37,497 nt of DNA, taken from positions 1 to 37,497 of the IMG/VR virus record IMGVR_UViG_3300042337_000733; one strand, 5' to 3'. The DNA comes from a virus. Every line of letters starts with the position of its first letter. Positions within the stretch are counted from its first letter, which is position 1. Shown here piece by piece: positions 8,103-15,058 of the stretch. A model generated the notes under the pieces. It searched no databases. It saw only the letters and a list, made by a program, of their open reading frames with translations, and was not told where the DNA came from. The translations under genes and the position numbers were made by a program.

Positions 8103-8234
8103 ATGTCTAATTTACTAGACACAATTATTTATAAAAATTTTATTCTTCGCGATGGAGGGTTGACGTTTACTATTGGAGGTTTTCCCAACAGAACAAGAAA
8201 TGAAATTTTTAAAGCATCTGTAAAAAGTGCTTGA
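8103..8234 (+). CDS. Small ORF of 43 aa, or remnant
   Basis: The frame encodes MSNLLDTIIYKNFILRDGG, then LTFTIGGFPNRTRNEIFKA, then SVKSA. The amino-acid pattern looks coding rather than random, but there is no clear ribosome binding site. Its stop codon lies inside the next promoter's -35 box, as for the tail of the uvsE remnant and the 17646 ORF. It could be a small native gene or the 3' end of a gene disrupted by the adjacent homing endonuclease. I do not recognise it. Confidence 0.35.
   Translation: MSNLLDTIIYKNFILRDGGLTFTIGGFPNRTRNEIFKASVKSA
8126..8133 (-). promoter_or_regulatory. Candidate late promoter (TATAAATA)
   Basis: TATTTATA on the plus strand reads TATAAATA toward the homing endonuclease at 8027. 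It sits upstream of the conserved leader hairpin, in the same order as at 30086-30093. Confidence 0.5.
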
Positions 8235-8259
8235 CTTTTGACCCGAATTAGAGTACAAT
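8227..8259 (+). promoter_or_regulatory. Early-type sigma70-like promoter
   Basis: AAAAAGTGC-TTGACT (-35 at 8231-8236), a 17-base spacer, TACAAT (8254-8259), then AACTCTATACC. It drives the NAMPT-like gene at 8293. Confidence 0.9.
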
Positions 8260-8292
8260 AACTCTATACCACAACTTGATAGGAATTTTGAA

Positions 8293-9996
8293 ATGAGCGC
8301 ATTACACCAAAAAGACTCGTATAAAGTAAACCACAAAGATCAGTATGCTGCTGGTACAACTAAAATTTATTCTAACTTTACCGCTCGTTCAGGTAAAAAT
8401 CAAAATGTGCCAACCGATGGTATTTGTTTTGTTGGTCTACAACATTTTATCTTAGATTATTTGATTGAAGATTGGGATTATTCATTCTTTACTCGATCAA
8501 TTGATCGCGTGGTTAATTCATATCAACGTCGAGTTTCAAATATCGTTGGTTATAAAGTTAATGTAGATCATATTCGTGCGCTGCATAAATTGGGTTATTT
8601 ACCAATTGAGATTAAAGCTCTACCAGAAGGTTCTATGGTTCCATATGGCGTTCCAATGTTAACTGTGGTTAATACTAAACCAGAATTTTTCTGGGTAACT
8701 AATATGTTAGAATCGGTATTATCAGCTGAATTATGGCAACCAATTACATCAGCCACAACTTATATGGCTTACAAGAAATTGGGTTTGCGTTATGCAGAGC
8801 TTACTGGAGCCGATAAAGAGTTTGTTCGGTATCAGTTCCATGATTTTGGTTTTCGCGGTATGGCAGGTCGCCACGCAGCTGCATCGTCTGGTTTTGCTGT
8901 ATTAGCAGCTGGCGCTTATGGTACAGATAATATCCCAGCAATTGATTTGGCTGAAGATTATTATTTTGCTGATAGCGATACAGAAATTGTTGGCGTTTCG
9001 GTTCCTGCTACAGAACACAGTGTTATGTGCAGCGGTACTAAAGAAGATGAATTTGAAACTTATAAGAGATTAATTACCGAAATTTATCCGAGCGGTATGG
9101 TATCTATTGTTAGCGATACCTGGGATTTCTGGCAAGTTATTACCGATTATTTGGTGCGACTAAAATCTGATATTATGGCTAGAGATGGTCGTGTTATTAT
9201 TCGCCCAGATTCTGGTGATCCAGTTGAAATTCTGTGTGGTATTGATATTCCATTTGTGCCAGCAAGATATGTTGCTATTGACTGTTTGGATTCGATTAAA
9301 AACTATATGTTAAACGATATAGAATCCGAAATTCGTAATGATACTCCTCATGGTGAACGCGGTGAAGATATTGTAACCAGAATTTATAAAGCTGGCGACA
9401 AATATTATAAAGCTAAAGTAGAAATTGAGTGGAATCGTTATGATAAACAATACTATTATATTGATAACAGTAGTGTGCTTGAATTTGAAGAAGTTGAGCT
9501 TTCGCCTGAACAAAAAGGTTTAATTGAATGTTTATGGGATATTTTCGGTGGCACTTTAACTGAAAAGGGTTACAAAGTATTAGATACTCATATTGGTGCT
9601 ATTTACGGTGATTCTATCACATACAAACGTGCTGAGGAAATTTTCCGTAGATTAGAACAAAAAGATTTTGCATCAAGTAATGTTGTGCTGGGTATTGGTT
9701 CATTCAGTTTCCAATATGTTACCAGAGATACTCACGGTATGGCCATGAAATCTACCTATGCTGAGATTAATGGTGCAGGTGTAGAAATCTTTAAAGATCC
9801 AAAAACTGATAATGGTATTAAGAAATCGGCTAAAGGATTATTAATGGTTACCCAAACAGATGGTGTTTATAAATTAGTTGATCAAGTATCTGTTGATCAA
9901 GAACGTCATGGTTGTTTAGAAACTGTATTTAAAGATGGCCAATTAATTAAAACAACAACATTGGCAGAAATTAGAGCTATTACTGACAAGGTTTAA
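8293..9996 (+). CDS. Nicotinamide phosphoribosyltransferase-like enzyme (NadV/NAMPT family)
   Basis: NAMPT-family motifs run through this 567-residue protein: DSYKVNHKDQY near the start, HDFGFRG (about residue 183), SVPATEHS with the family active-site His, and RPDSGDP. NAMPT joins nicotinamide to PRPP, giving NMN. In the NARP1 anti-defence pathway a NAMPT homologue (Namat) uses ADP-ribose pyrophosphate and gives NAD+ directly. At 567 residues it is longer than typical NAMPT (about 490), with extra sequence between RPDSGDP and the C-terminal domain. It has its own promoter (8231-8259) and AGGA ribosome binding site. Its functional partner is the Prs-like gene at 6121, now separated from it by a homing endonuclease. 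Confidence 0.9.
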   Translation: MSALHQKDSYKVNHKDQYAAGTTKIYSNFTARSGKNQNVPTDGICFVGLQHFILDYLIEDWDYSFFTRSIDRVVNSYQRRVSNIVGYKVNVDHIRALHKLGYLPIEIKALPEGSMVPYGVPMLTVVNTKPEFFWVTNMLESVLSAELWQPITSATTYMAYKKLGLRYAELTGADKEFVRYQFHDFGFRGMAGRHAAASSGFAVLAAGAYGTDNIPAIDLAEDYYFADSDTEIVGVSVPATEHSVMCSGTKEDEFETYKRLITEIYPSGMVSIVSDTWDFWQVITDYLVRLKSDIMARDGRVIIRPDSGDPVEILCGIDIPFVPARYVAIDCLDSIKNYMLNDIESEIRNDTPHGERGEDIVTRIYKAGDKYYKAKVEIEWNRYDKQYYYIDNSSVLEFEEVELSPEQKGLIECLWDIFGGTLTEKGYKVLDTHIGAIYGDSITYKRAEEIFRRLEQKDFASSNVVLGIGSFSFQYVTRDTHGMAMKSTYAEINGAGVEIFKDPKTDNGIKKSAKGLLMVTQTDGVYKLVDQVSVDQERHGCLETVFKDGQLIKTTTLAEIRAITDKV

Positions 9997-9998
9997 TT

Positions 9999-10238
9999 AT
10001 GAATAATTTGAATATTACAATTGAAGGAACTTCAGGAACTGGAAAATCTCGAGTTGCTATTTTATTGCATGATTTTTTATTTAACCATGGATTTCATGTT
10101 GAATTAAATCTGTTAGACGAAATTTCTGCTGCTCAGGTGGCAGAAATGCGCGAATCTTTACCCTTAGCAATTGATGAGATTAAACAAAAATCTTATATTA
10201 CTATCACAGAAAAATCAGCTCCTAGAGCACGAGGTTAA
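9999..10238 (+). CDS. Small P-loop NTPase-like protein
   Basis: This 79-residue protein carries a clear Walker A motif, IEGTSGTGKSRVA, at residues 8-20. A helical segment follows that ends in a basic tail (SAPRARG). It is too short to be a complete kinase. Similar tiny P-loop proteins occur in T4-like phages without assigned function. It starts two bases after the NAMPT-like stop and is probably co-transcribed. A regulatory nucleotide-binding role is a guess. Confidence 0.6.
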   Translation: MNNLNITIEGTSGTGKSRVAILLHDFLFNHGFHVELNLLDEISAAQVAEMRESLPLAIDEIKQKSYITITEKSAPRARG

Positions 10239-10240
10239 TT

Positions 10241-10690
10241 ATGATTGAAGTTGAAGTTAAGAATTTATATGTTGATAAAAAAACTTTAAAGCCGATGGCT
10301 AGAGTTACGCTTAATCTAGATTTAGACGAAATCCAAGACCAAAAAGCACTGTTGGGTGATTCTTTCAGTAATGTATTTTATGAGGTCTTCAATAAAAGAT
10401 ATGAGTTTTATGAAAAACTCGATCAATTAGTTGAATATGATTTATTTGATATCGTTTTTGAATCTAAAGAAGATTTTGGACTCATTGCTAATTTTATGAA
10501 AGAAAATAATGTGTCTAACGAGGATTGGATGAAAGAATATCCGCAAACATTTTTGAATCATGTTTGGACGAATGTTCCTGGAGAACAGCCTAAATGGTTA
10601 GGTGTGAGATTGGGTTTTGGAACTGAAGAAGTTAAATTAAAATACTATACATTGTTAAATAAACTTAAAGGTGCATCTAATGACATTTAA
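10241..10690 (+). CDS. Hypothetical protein, 149 aa
   Basis: This soluble, acidic alpha/beta protein has an N-terminal strand-rich part (MIEVEVKNLYVDKKTLKPMA) and a helical remainder. It follows the P-loop gene by two bases and overlaps the next gene. No family recognised. Confidence 0.6.
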   Translation: MIEVEVKNLYVDKKTLKPMARVTLNLDLDEIQDQKALLGDSFSNVFYEVFNKRYEFYEKLDQLVEYDLFDIVFESKEDFGLIANFMKENNVSNEDWMKEYPQTFLNHVWTNVPGEQPKWLGVRLGFGTEEVKLKYYTLLNKLKGASNDI

Positions 10691-10916
10691 AGAATACGTT
10701 GATACATTAAATACAATGTTATACGAACGTCCAGGTCTTGGTAACTTAGATGTTGTGTATGCTGCAGATGATGAAGGTAATGGATATCGAAAAGTTCATT
10801 ATACTCCAACTCTAGGATTTTTTGATCATGGAGAGTTTACTGCTGATTCTTATTTTGAAGAGCATCAAGAAGACTACGGTGAAGAGTTAATCGCTAACGC
10901 AATTTGCATTAATTAA
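10680..10916 (+). CDS. Hypothetical protein, 78 aa
   Basis: This small acidic protein, MTFKEYVDTLNTMLYERPGL..., has a central VVYAADDEGNGY. I chose ATG 10680 because AAAGG lies at 10667-10671; a GTG at 10671 also keeps the frame. The pattern of a helix followed by DDEGN and a strand is common in small phage proteins of unknown function. Confidence 0.6.
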   Translation: MTFKEYVDTLNTMLYERPGLGNLDVVYAADDEGNGYRKVHYTPTLGFFDHGEFTADSYFEEHQEDYGEELIANAICIN

Positions 10917-10917
10917 C

Positions 10918-11376
10918 ATGAATACTCTAAAATTTAACAAAAATAGTTGGCATTATCAATTAGTTCGAGCCGTAAAAGATGAATGGCATATATCGGATAA
11001 TTTCTGTGGTTATTTCTGGGATGTTATTATTAGCGGTAGTATTTTTCTGCTAATGTTAGCAATGATCACTATGTGTCTATTTATTCTTGTAGTAGCACCG
11101 TTGCTATATTTAGCTGTAGGACTACAATATCAATTTTTTGAGCCACCAAAAGAAGTTGCAGTTGGATTAGTTTTTGATGTTGGGTTACTTTTGATTTATG
11201 TTTGGTTTTTAGTTTCTGATTGGCTTGCTGACCGCAGAGAACTTAAACGTCAAAAATTTTACGATGAATATGTAAAAAATAACTACAAAAAAGTCGAGAA
11301 AAAACCAAGTTTCGTTATTACTGCTTGGCGTACGTTTAAAGATAAAACTTGTTTTAGAATTGAATTTGAGGATTAA
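10918..11376 (+). CDS. Membrane protein, 152 aa, two or three helices
   Basis: Hydrophobic segments at about residues 35-68 (long enough for one or two helices) and 82-104 are separated by a short loop (QYQFFEPPKEV). A basic cytoplasmic tail follows (ADRRELKRQKFYDEYVKNN). There is no cleavable signal. It begins one base after the preceding stop. Function unknown. Confidence 0.6.
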   Translation: MNTLKFNKNSWHYQLVRAVKDEWHISDNFCGYFWDVIISGSIFLLMLAMITMCLFILVVAPLLYLAVGLQYQFFEPPKEVAVGLVFDVGLLLIYVWFLVSDWLADRRELKRQKFYDEYVKNNYKKVEKKPSFVITAWRTFKDKTCFRIEFED

Positions 11377-11378
11377 AT

Positions 11379-11561
11379 ATGAGAACAACGATTGATGAAT
11401 TAATTGAAGATATTGAGTGCGAAGGATTTGATAATGCTTTGAATTATTATGCTGATTATTCAAAGATTCCTGATCCAAAATTTCAAGAATTGTATAAACA
11501 ATACAAAGAAAGTCGAGAATCACTTATTGAATATCTACATTTGGGGGTTAGACAGATGTAA
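11379..11561 (+). CDS. Hypothetical protein, 60 aa
   Basis: This small, highly acidic and probably all-helical protein begins MRTTIDELIEDIECEGFDNA. It follows the membrane protein gene by two bases. No family recognised. Confidence 0.5.
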   Translation: MRTTIDELIEDIECEGFDNALNYYADYSKIPDPKFQELYKQYKESRESLIEYLHLGVRQM

Positions 11562-11622
11562 CTAAAACGGGTGAATATGTAAACACCTTTGGTAACGAAT
11601 TACAACAAATCCTGGAGACTCT

Positions 11623-11799
11623 ATGAAATTAGAAGATATTGGTATTAACCCTTGTTTATTTTCACAAGCAGAACGTGTACAATATGTGCAAATAGGTAAT
11701 GGTTGCGAGATTTATATTCCAGTAAAATCTCAACAAGAAGGGCTTGATGCTAAATATAAATTACATCAACTTTTTGGTTCAAAACCTGTAAATGAATAA
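11623..11799 (+). CDS. Hypothetical protein, 58 aa
   Basis: This short gene has a strong ribosome binding site, GGAG at 11613-11616, seven bases before the ATG. The product begins MKLEDIGINPCLFSQAERVQ and ends in LFGSKPVNE. Its last codons overlap the start of the small membrane peptide gene at 11792. No family recognised. Confidence 0.55.
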   Translation: MKLEDIGINPCLFSQAERVQYVQIGNGCEIYIPVKSQQEGLDAKYKLHQLFGSKPVNE

Positions 11800-11896
11800 T
11801 ATCAAACGATTTATCGATGGGCTGTTTATTGGCTCTATTTTAGCCGCAGCATTAATTGTTATTGTTTCAATCGCATATCATTTTGTATTACAATAA
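11792..11896 (+). CDS. Single-pass membrane peptide, 34 aa
   Basis: The start codon overlaps the end of the previous gene, so translation is likely coupled. The peptide has a basic N-terminus (MNNIKRF) and one hydrophobic helix (LFIGSILAAALIVIVSIAYH). It is the type of small membrane peptide often encoded by large phages. Function unknown. Confidence 0.45.
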   Translation: MNNIKRFIDGLFIGSILAAALIVIVSIAYHFVLQ

Positions 11897-11932
11897 AATA
11901 AATAGTAGTTTTAACATTAAACTACATGGTTT

Positions 11933-12193
11933 ATGGAAACTTATAACAAAAGAACGTGGTTAAATTCTGAGGATTCTCATTATACAGGAAGTGTATGTTG
12001 CCATGATGGAGTTGTCTCTAATAGAGGTAAACCAGCTGAACGATATACATTTTTAGAGTTAGCAGATTGTCATGGAAAATCTCGAATTCACTATGATGCT
12101 AATTTAGATATGCCAGCTTTCATAGATAAATTAAAATTATTACGTTCAGAAATTGATGCATTTATCACACACCTAGAACATGAATCTATTTGA
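11933..12193 (+). CDS. Hypothetical protein, 86 aa
   Basis: A small soluble protein with several Cys and His residues (TGSVCCHDGVVSN, ELADCHGKSRIHYD) and a helical C-terminus. The Cys/His pairs could bind metal, but the spacing is not that of a classical zinc finger. It overlaps the next gene by 14 bases. No good ribosome binding site is visible before ATG 11933. Confidence 0.55.
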   Translation: METYNKRTWLNSEDSHYTGSVCCHDGVVSNRGKPAERYTFLELADCHGKSRIHYDANLDMPAFIDKLKLLRSEIDAFITHLEHESI

Positions 12194-12524
12194 ATTTCAA
12201 CAACGCATAAATTATATTGTAGAATCGCAACAATCAAGAAACAGAAACCCTGAAGATATTCGAGTTTGTATTCCAATTAAAACTCCATCAGCAATTGGCG
12301 GAACTCCGTGTATTGACGTTGAATCTGTGCATCTAGGTTTTGATTGGGATAATAACAAATTGATGTTGTATCCCACAGAAGATCTAAGCAGATCCGATCA
12401 CGATTACCTTGCTAATATTCGTAAACAAGCAGAAGAACTTGGTTGGAGTGTGTATGAAATGGGTAATTTAAAACGTGAAATTAAACATTTAAAGAAATTA
12501 TTAAAGGAAAAAGAAAATGAGTGA
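12180..12524 (+). CDS. Hypothetical protein, 114 aa, coiled-coil tail
   Basis: The N-terminal half is alpha/beta (EDIRVCIPIKTPSAIGGTPC). The last 30 residues are charged and helical (NLKREIKHLKKLLKEKENE), which suggests a short coiled coil. It resembles small conserved phage proteins with no assigned role. It overlaps the genes on both sides, including the thioredoxin gene by 8 bases. Confidence 0.6.
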   Translation: MNLFEFQQRINYIVESQQSRNRNPEDIRVCIPIKTPSAIGGTPCIDVESVHLGFDWDNNKLMLYPTEDLSRSDHDYLANIRKQAEELGWSVYEMGNLKREIKHLKKLLKEKENE

Positions 12525-12783
12525 TATTATCCCGTCTAAGGGTAGAGTGTTGGTTAAACTTGGAGCTTCGTGGTGTGCACCTTGTGCTATGTTATCGAAA
12601 ATCATCGAGGAACATCCACCAGCAATTAATGTTGTTGAGGTAGATATTGATGAGCATGCAGAGTTGGCACATTCCTATAACATCCGTGGAGTGCCTACGT
12701 TGATTATTTTCAACAACGGCAAAGAAGAAAAACGCACCGTTGGTATGTTAAATAAAGAAAAGTTAGAAGAATTTGTAAAATAG
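12517..12783 (+). CDS. Thioredoxin-like protein
   Basis: This compact 88-residue thioredoxin fold has the redox motif WCAPC at residues 19-23 and the cis-proline segment GVPTLIIF about 40 residues later. The length is short for bacterial thioredoxin (about 105) but usual for phage versions. Phage thioredoxins reduce ribonucleotide reductase or act as polymerase accessory factors; neither partner is in the window. It is the last gene before the promoter at 12796-12824. Confidence 0.9.
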   Translation: MSDIIPSKGRVLVKLGASWCAPCAMLSKIIEEHPPAINVVEVDIDEHAELAHSYNIRGVPTLIIFNNGKEEKRTVGMLNKEKLEEFVK

Positions 12784-12791
12784 TTTAACAA

Positions 12792-12824
12792 GTGCTTGAC
12801 TTCTACAGGGGTGTAGAGTAAAAT
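12792..12824 (+). promoter_or_regulatory. Early-type sigma70-like promoter
   Basis: AAGTGC-TTGACT (-35 at 12796-12801), a 17-base spacer, TAAAAT (12819-12824), then AACTCTATACC. It drives the UV endonuclease gene. Confidence 0.88.
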
Positions 12825-12854
12825 AACTCTATACCCTTTTTTATGGAGTTTGTT

Positions 12855-13868
12855 ATGTCTCGTCTAGGTTTTGCTTGTAAATGGATCGATCGCCCTGATC
12901 AAGTTGATGGTATTAAATCAACTGACGATTGCAAGAAATATAATACCGGAACCACCACCGTTGCTTGGCTTAACCGTCAAATCAAATCAACTGCTGAAGC
13001 TAAATTATTATCTTTGGTCAAACAAAATATTACAGCCGCCCGCAGATTAGTCGAAAAAGTAGGAACACTTGATGACAAATTAAGGATGGTACGTTTATCC
13101 AGCGATATTCTTCCAGTATACACTCATGCTGATTATAGTTATTTTTATCAGCAACCACATGTTAAAGAATTATTACAAACAGGCTTTGACTCTATCGGAT
13201 CCGTTGCTCGTGCTCGTGGTGTGCGCTTGTCTTTTCATCCTGGTCAATTTTGCGTGTTATCCAGTGATCGTCCAGATGTAGTAGAAAATAGCATATCCGA
13301 GTTCGAATACCATGCAGATATGGCTCGCTGGATGGGATACGGTCGTGTGTTTCAGGATATGAAGATCAATGTACATATCTCAGGTAAACTTGGTCCTGCA
13401 GGATTTTTGTTGGCATATGACCGACTCAGCGATGTCGCTAAAAATTGTATAACTATTGAAAACGAAGAATATAGTTTTGGGTTAGATGAATGTTTAACTC
13501 TTGCGGCATATTGTCCTATTGTTCTAGATTTACACCATTTTTGGATTAAAGAAGAAACATATTTTTCTAAAGAAGATATTAGAATGCAACAAATTATCGA
13601 TAGTTGGAGAGGAGTTCGTCCTGTTATACACTATTCTTATAGTAGAGACGAACATTTTCCGAAAGATTTTACACACGATAATTTTCCAGATATGGAAAAC
13701 TTGTTAAATTTAGGATATAAAAAATCTAAGTTACGAGCACATAGTAACGGTTATCCTAACCAAACAGTAAATAAATATGCTTTATCCTTTTTAGATATTG
13801 CGGACATTATGTGCGAAGCTAAATTAAAAAATTTAGCTTCGTTCGAATTATTTAATCAGGCCAGATAA
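12855..13868 (+). CDS. uvsE: UV DNA damage endonuclease (UvdE), with foreign C-terminal part
   Basis: At 337 residues this is a complete UVDE-type TIM-barrel endonuclease, which nicks DNA 5' of UV photoproducts. Family segments include SRLGFACKW at the start, LSFHPGQFCVLSS, NVHISGK, IENEEYSFGLDE, VLDLHHFW, RGVRPVIHYSYSR and KSKLRAHS. From about Glu204 (base 13464) to the stop, the DNA becomes visibly more AT-rich. A second, diverged copy of exactly this C-terminal part lies downstream at 14612-15028, beyond a homing endonuclease. The simplest reading is that the endonuclease insertion brought a replacement 3' end, keeping the gene intact. ATG 12855 is preferred over 12843 because GGAG lies at 12845-12848. 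Confidence 0.9.
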   Translation: MSRLGFACKWIDRPDQVDGIKSTDDCKKYNTGTTTVAWLNRQIKSTAEAKLLSLVKQNITAARRLVEKVGTLDDKLRMVRLSSDILPVYTHADYSYFYQQPHVKELLQTGFDSIGSVARARGVRLSFHPGQFCVLSSDRPDVVENSISEFEYHADMARWMGYGRVFQDMKINVHISGKLGPAGFLLAYDRLSDVAKNCITIENEEYSFGLDECLTLAAYCPIVLDLHHFWIKEETYFSKEDIRMQQIIDSWRGVRPVIHYSYSRDEHFPKDFTHDNFPDMENLLNLGYKKSKLRAHSNGYPNQTVNKYALSFLDIADIMCEAKLKNLASFELFNQAR

Positions 13869-14568
13869 CTCTCCAACCTTTAATAGTTTTTGCGGATTTA
13901 TGTAAAATTGCGGAAATATTAGCATTATGTAAATCATATTTATATATTAATTCTAATCTAGTACAGTTTTCAATAATACCAGATTTATGTGAAAATGTAT
14001 ATACAGTTTTGTTTATACTCTTTCCAGGTTTATTTCTACTAATCTGTTTGCGTTTGACATTACCTGTAATTACAGGACATTTATCTCCATGATTTCTTGA
14101 AAAATTTGCTATATCAGTTTCTTTTTTACAATGGATACAACACATTTTTATTTGGGAAGGATGTGTTCCAGCTTTTAACCTTGCAGCGTTACTTTTTGAT
14201 TGAATTGCTCCTCCTAAAAATGGATGCGTTCCTTCTTCCACAAGTTTAGTCGAATTTTTACGGGATTGTTCTCCTCCTAAAAAATGATGAAGGTTTAAGG
14301 AAACTAATCTATTTTGGCCTGCTCTTGATAATTCAGATAATTCTTTTGGAGATATTTTCATTTTGTTACCTATTCGGAAACATGCCATATAATCACCTTG
14401 TTCTAGATGTATATTATAATGTTCTTTGATTGATATGCATTGTAAATTATCAATATGGTTGTTATTTCTATTTCCGTCTATATGGTGTATTTCATAACTA
14501 CGTCCATCTTCATCGACAGGTATGTTTCCGTAGTGTTTTATGTAAAATTTTCTATAATTAATTGCCAT
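13852..14568 (-). CDS. HNH homing endonuclease inserted in uvsE
   Basis: This 238-residue protein has an HNH nuclease domain near the start (YEIHHIDGNRNNNHIDNLQ, then HYNIH). Two NUMOD3-like units (HHFLGG and HPFLGG) and a CxxC...H...C zinc finger (CIHCKKET...HGDKC) like those of the GIY-YIG-like homing endonucleases follow. A NUMOD1/IENR1-like helix-turn-helix (NISAILHKSAKTIKGWRV) ends the protein. It lies antisense between the working uvsE gene and the displaced native uvsE 3' end, and overlaps the uvsE stop by 17 bases. Its target is probably the uvsE sequence near base 13464. Confidence 0.85.
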   Translation of the reverse strand: MAINYRKFYIKHYGNIPVDEDGRSYEIHHIDGNRNNNHIDNLQCISIKEHYNIHLEQGDYMACFRIGNKMKISPKELSELSRAGQNRLVSLNLHHFLGGEQSRKNSTKLVEEGTHPFLGGAIQSKSNAARLKAGTHPSQIKMCCIHCKKETDIANFSRNHGDKCPVITGNVKRKQISRNKPGKSINKTVYTFSHKSGIIENCTRLELIYKYDLHNANISAILHKSAKTIKGWRVIWPD

Positions 14569-14611
14569 AATAATTTTTTATCAGTTGTAAAAATTTTATT
14601 ATTATTTATTT

Positions 14612-15028
14612 GAGGAGTTCGCTCATGGACTTGATGCTTGTCTTAGTATTTCTGACAGGATTCCTGTCGTTTTGGATATTCACCATCATTTTATTAAAAC
14701 TGGAGAATACATCTCGCCAGATGACCCGAGGATTGCTCAGGTTATTCAAAGTTGGCGAGGCGTTCGCCCTGTTATTCATTATTCTATTAGCCGAGAAGAT
14801 ACTCTCGCCAATCATTGTCCCCATACTCTACCAGATCTCGCAGCTCTTATAGCCGCAGGTCATACTAAAAGTAAATTGCGTGCGCATTCAGATTTCTACT
14901 GGAACACTGCCGTCAACGATTGGGCATTATCGCACCTTAGCTGGGCAGACATAATGGCGGAAAGTAAAGCCAAGAATTTAGCTGTACAGCAATTATCAAA
15001 AAAGTGCTTGACTTCTAGCGCACAATAG
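14612..15028 (+). pseudogene. uvsE: Displaced native 3' end of uvsE
   Basis: In the frame starting at 14612 the sequence reads EEFAHGLDACLSIS, then PVVLDIHHHFIK, RGVRPVIHYSISR and KSKLRAHSDFYWN, and ends KKCLTSSAQ. It aligns along its whole length with the last 134 residues of the uvsE gene at 12855-13868, at roughly half identity. It has no start codon or ribosome binding site and begins exactly at the homing endonuclease border. It is most likely the original 3' end, stranded after insertion. Its terminal codons overlap the DNA ligase promoter, which may explain why it has not been deleted. Confidence 0.85.
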
Positions 15029-15036
15029 AGTACAAT
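15004..15036 (+). promoter_or_regulatory. Early-type sigma70-like promoter
   Basis: AAAAGTGC-TTGACT (-35 at 15008-15013), a 17-base spacer, TACAAT (15031-15036), then AACTGTATAC. It overlaps the end of the uvsE remnant and drives DNA ligase. Confidence 0.9.
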
Positions 15037-15058
15037 AACTGTATACTACGGAGAAATT

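Noticed and set aside
7971-8234. 87-residue plus-strand ORF read as one gene
   Set aside because: Its first half is antisense to the endonuclease start and its leader hairpin; only the part from 8103 has coding character and is listed separately.
14610-14852. Plus-strand ORF that looks like a hydrophobic membrane protein
   Set aside because: It is an out-of-frame reading of the stranded uvsE 3' end; the correct frame matches UvdE along its length.
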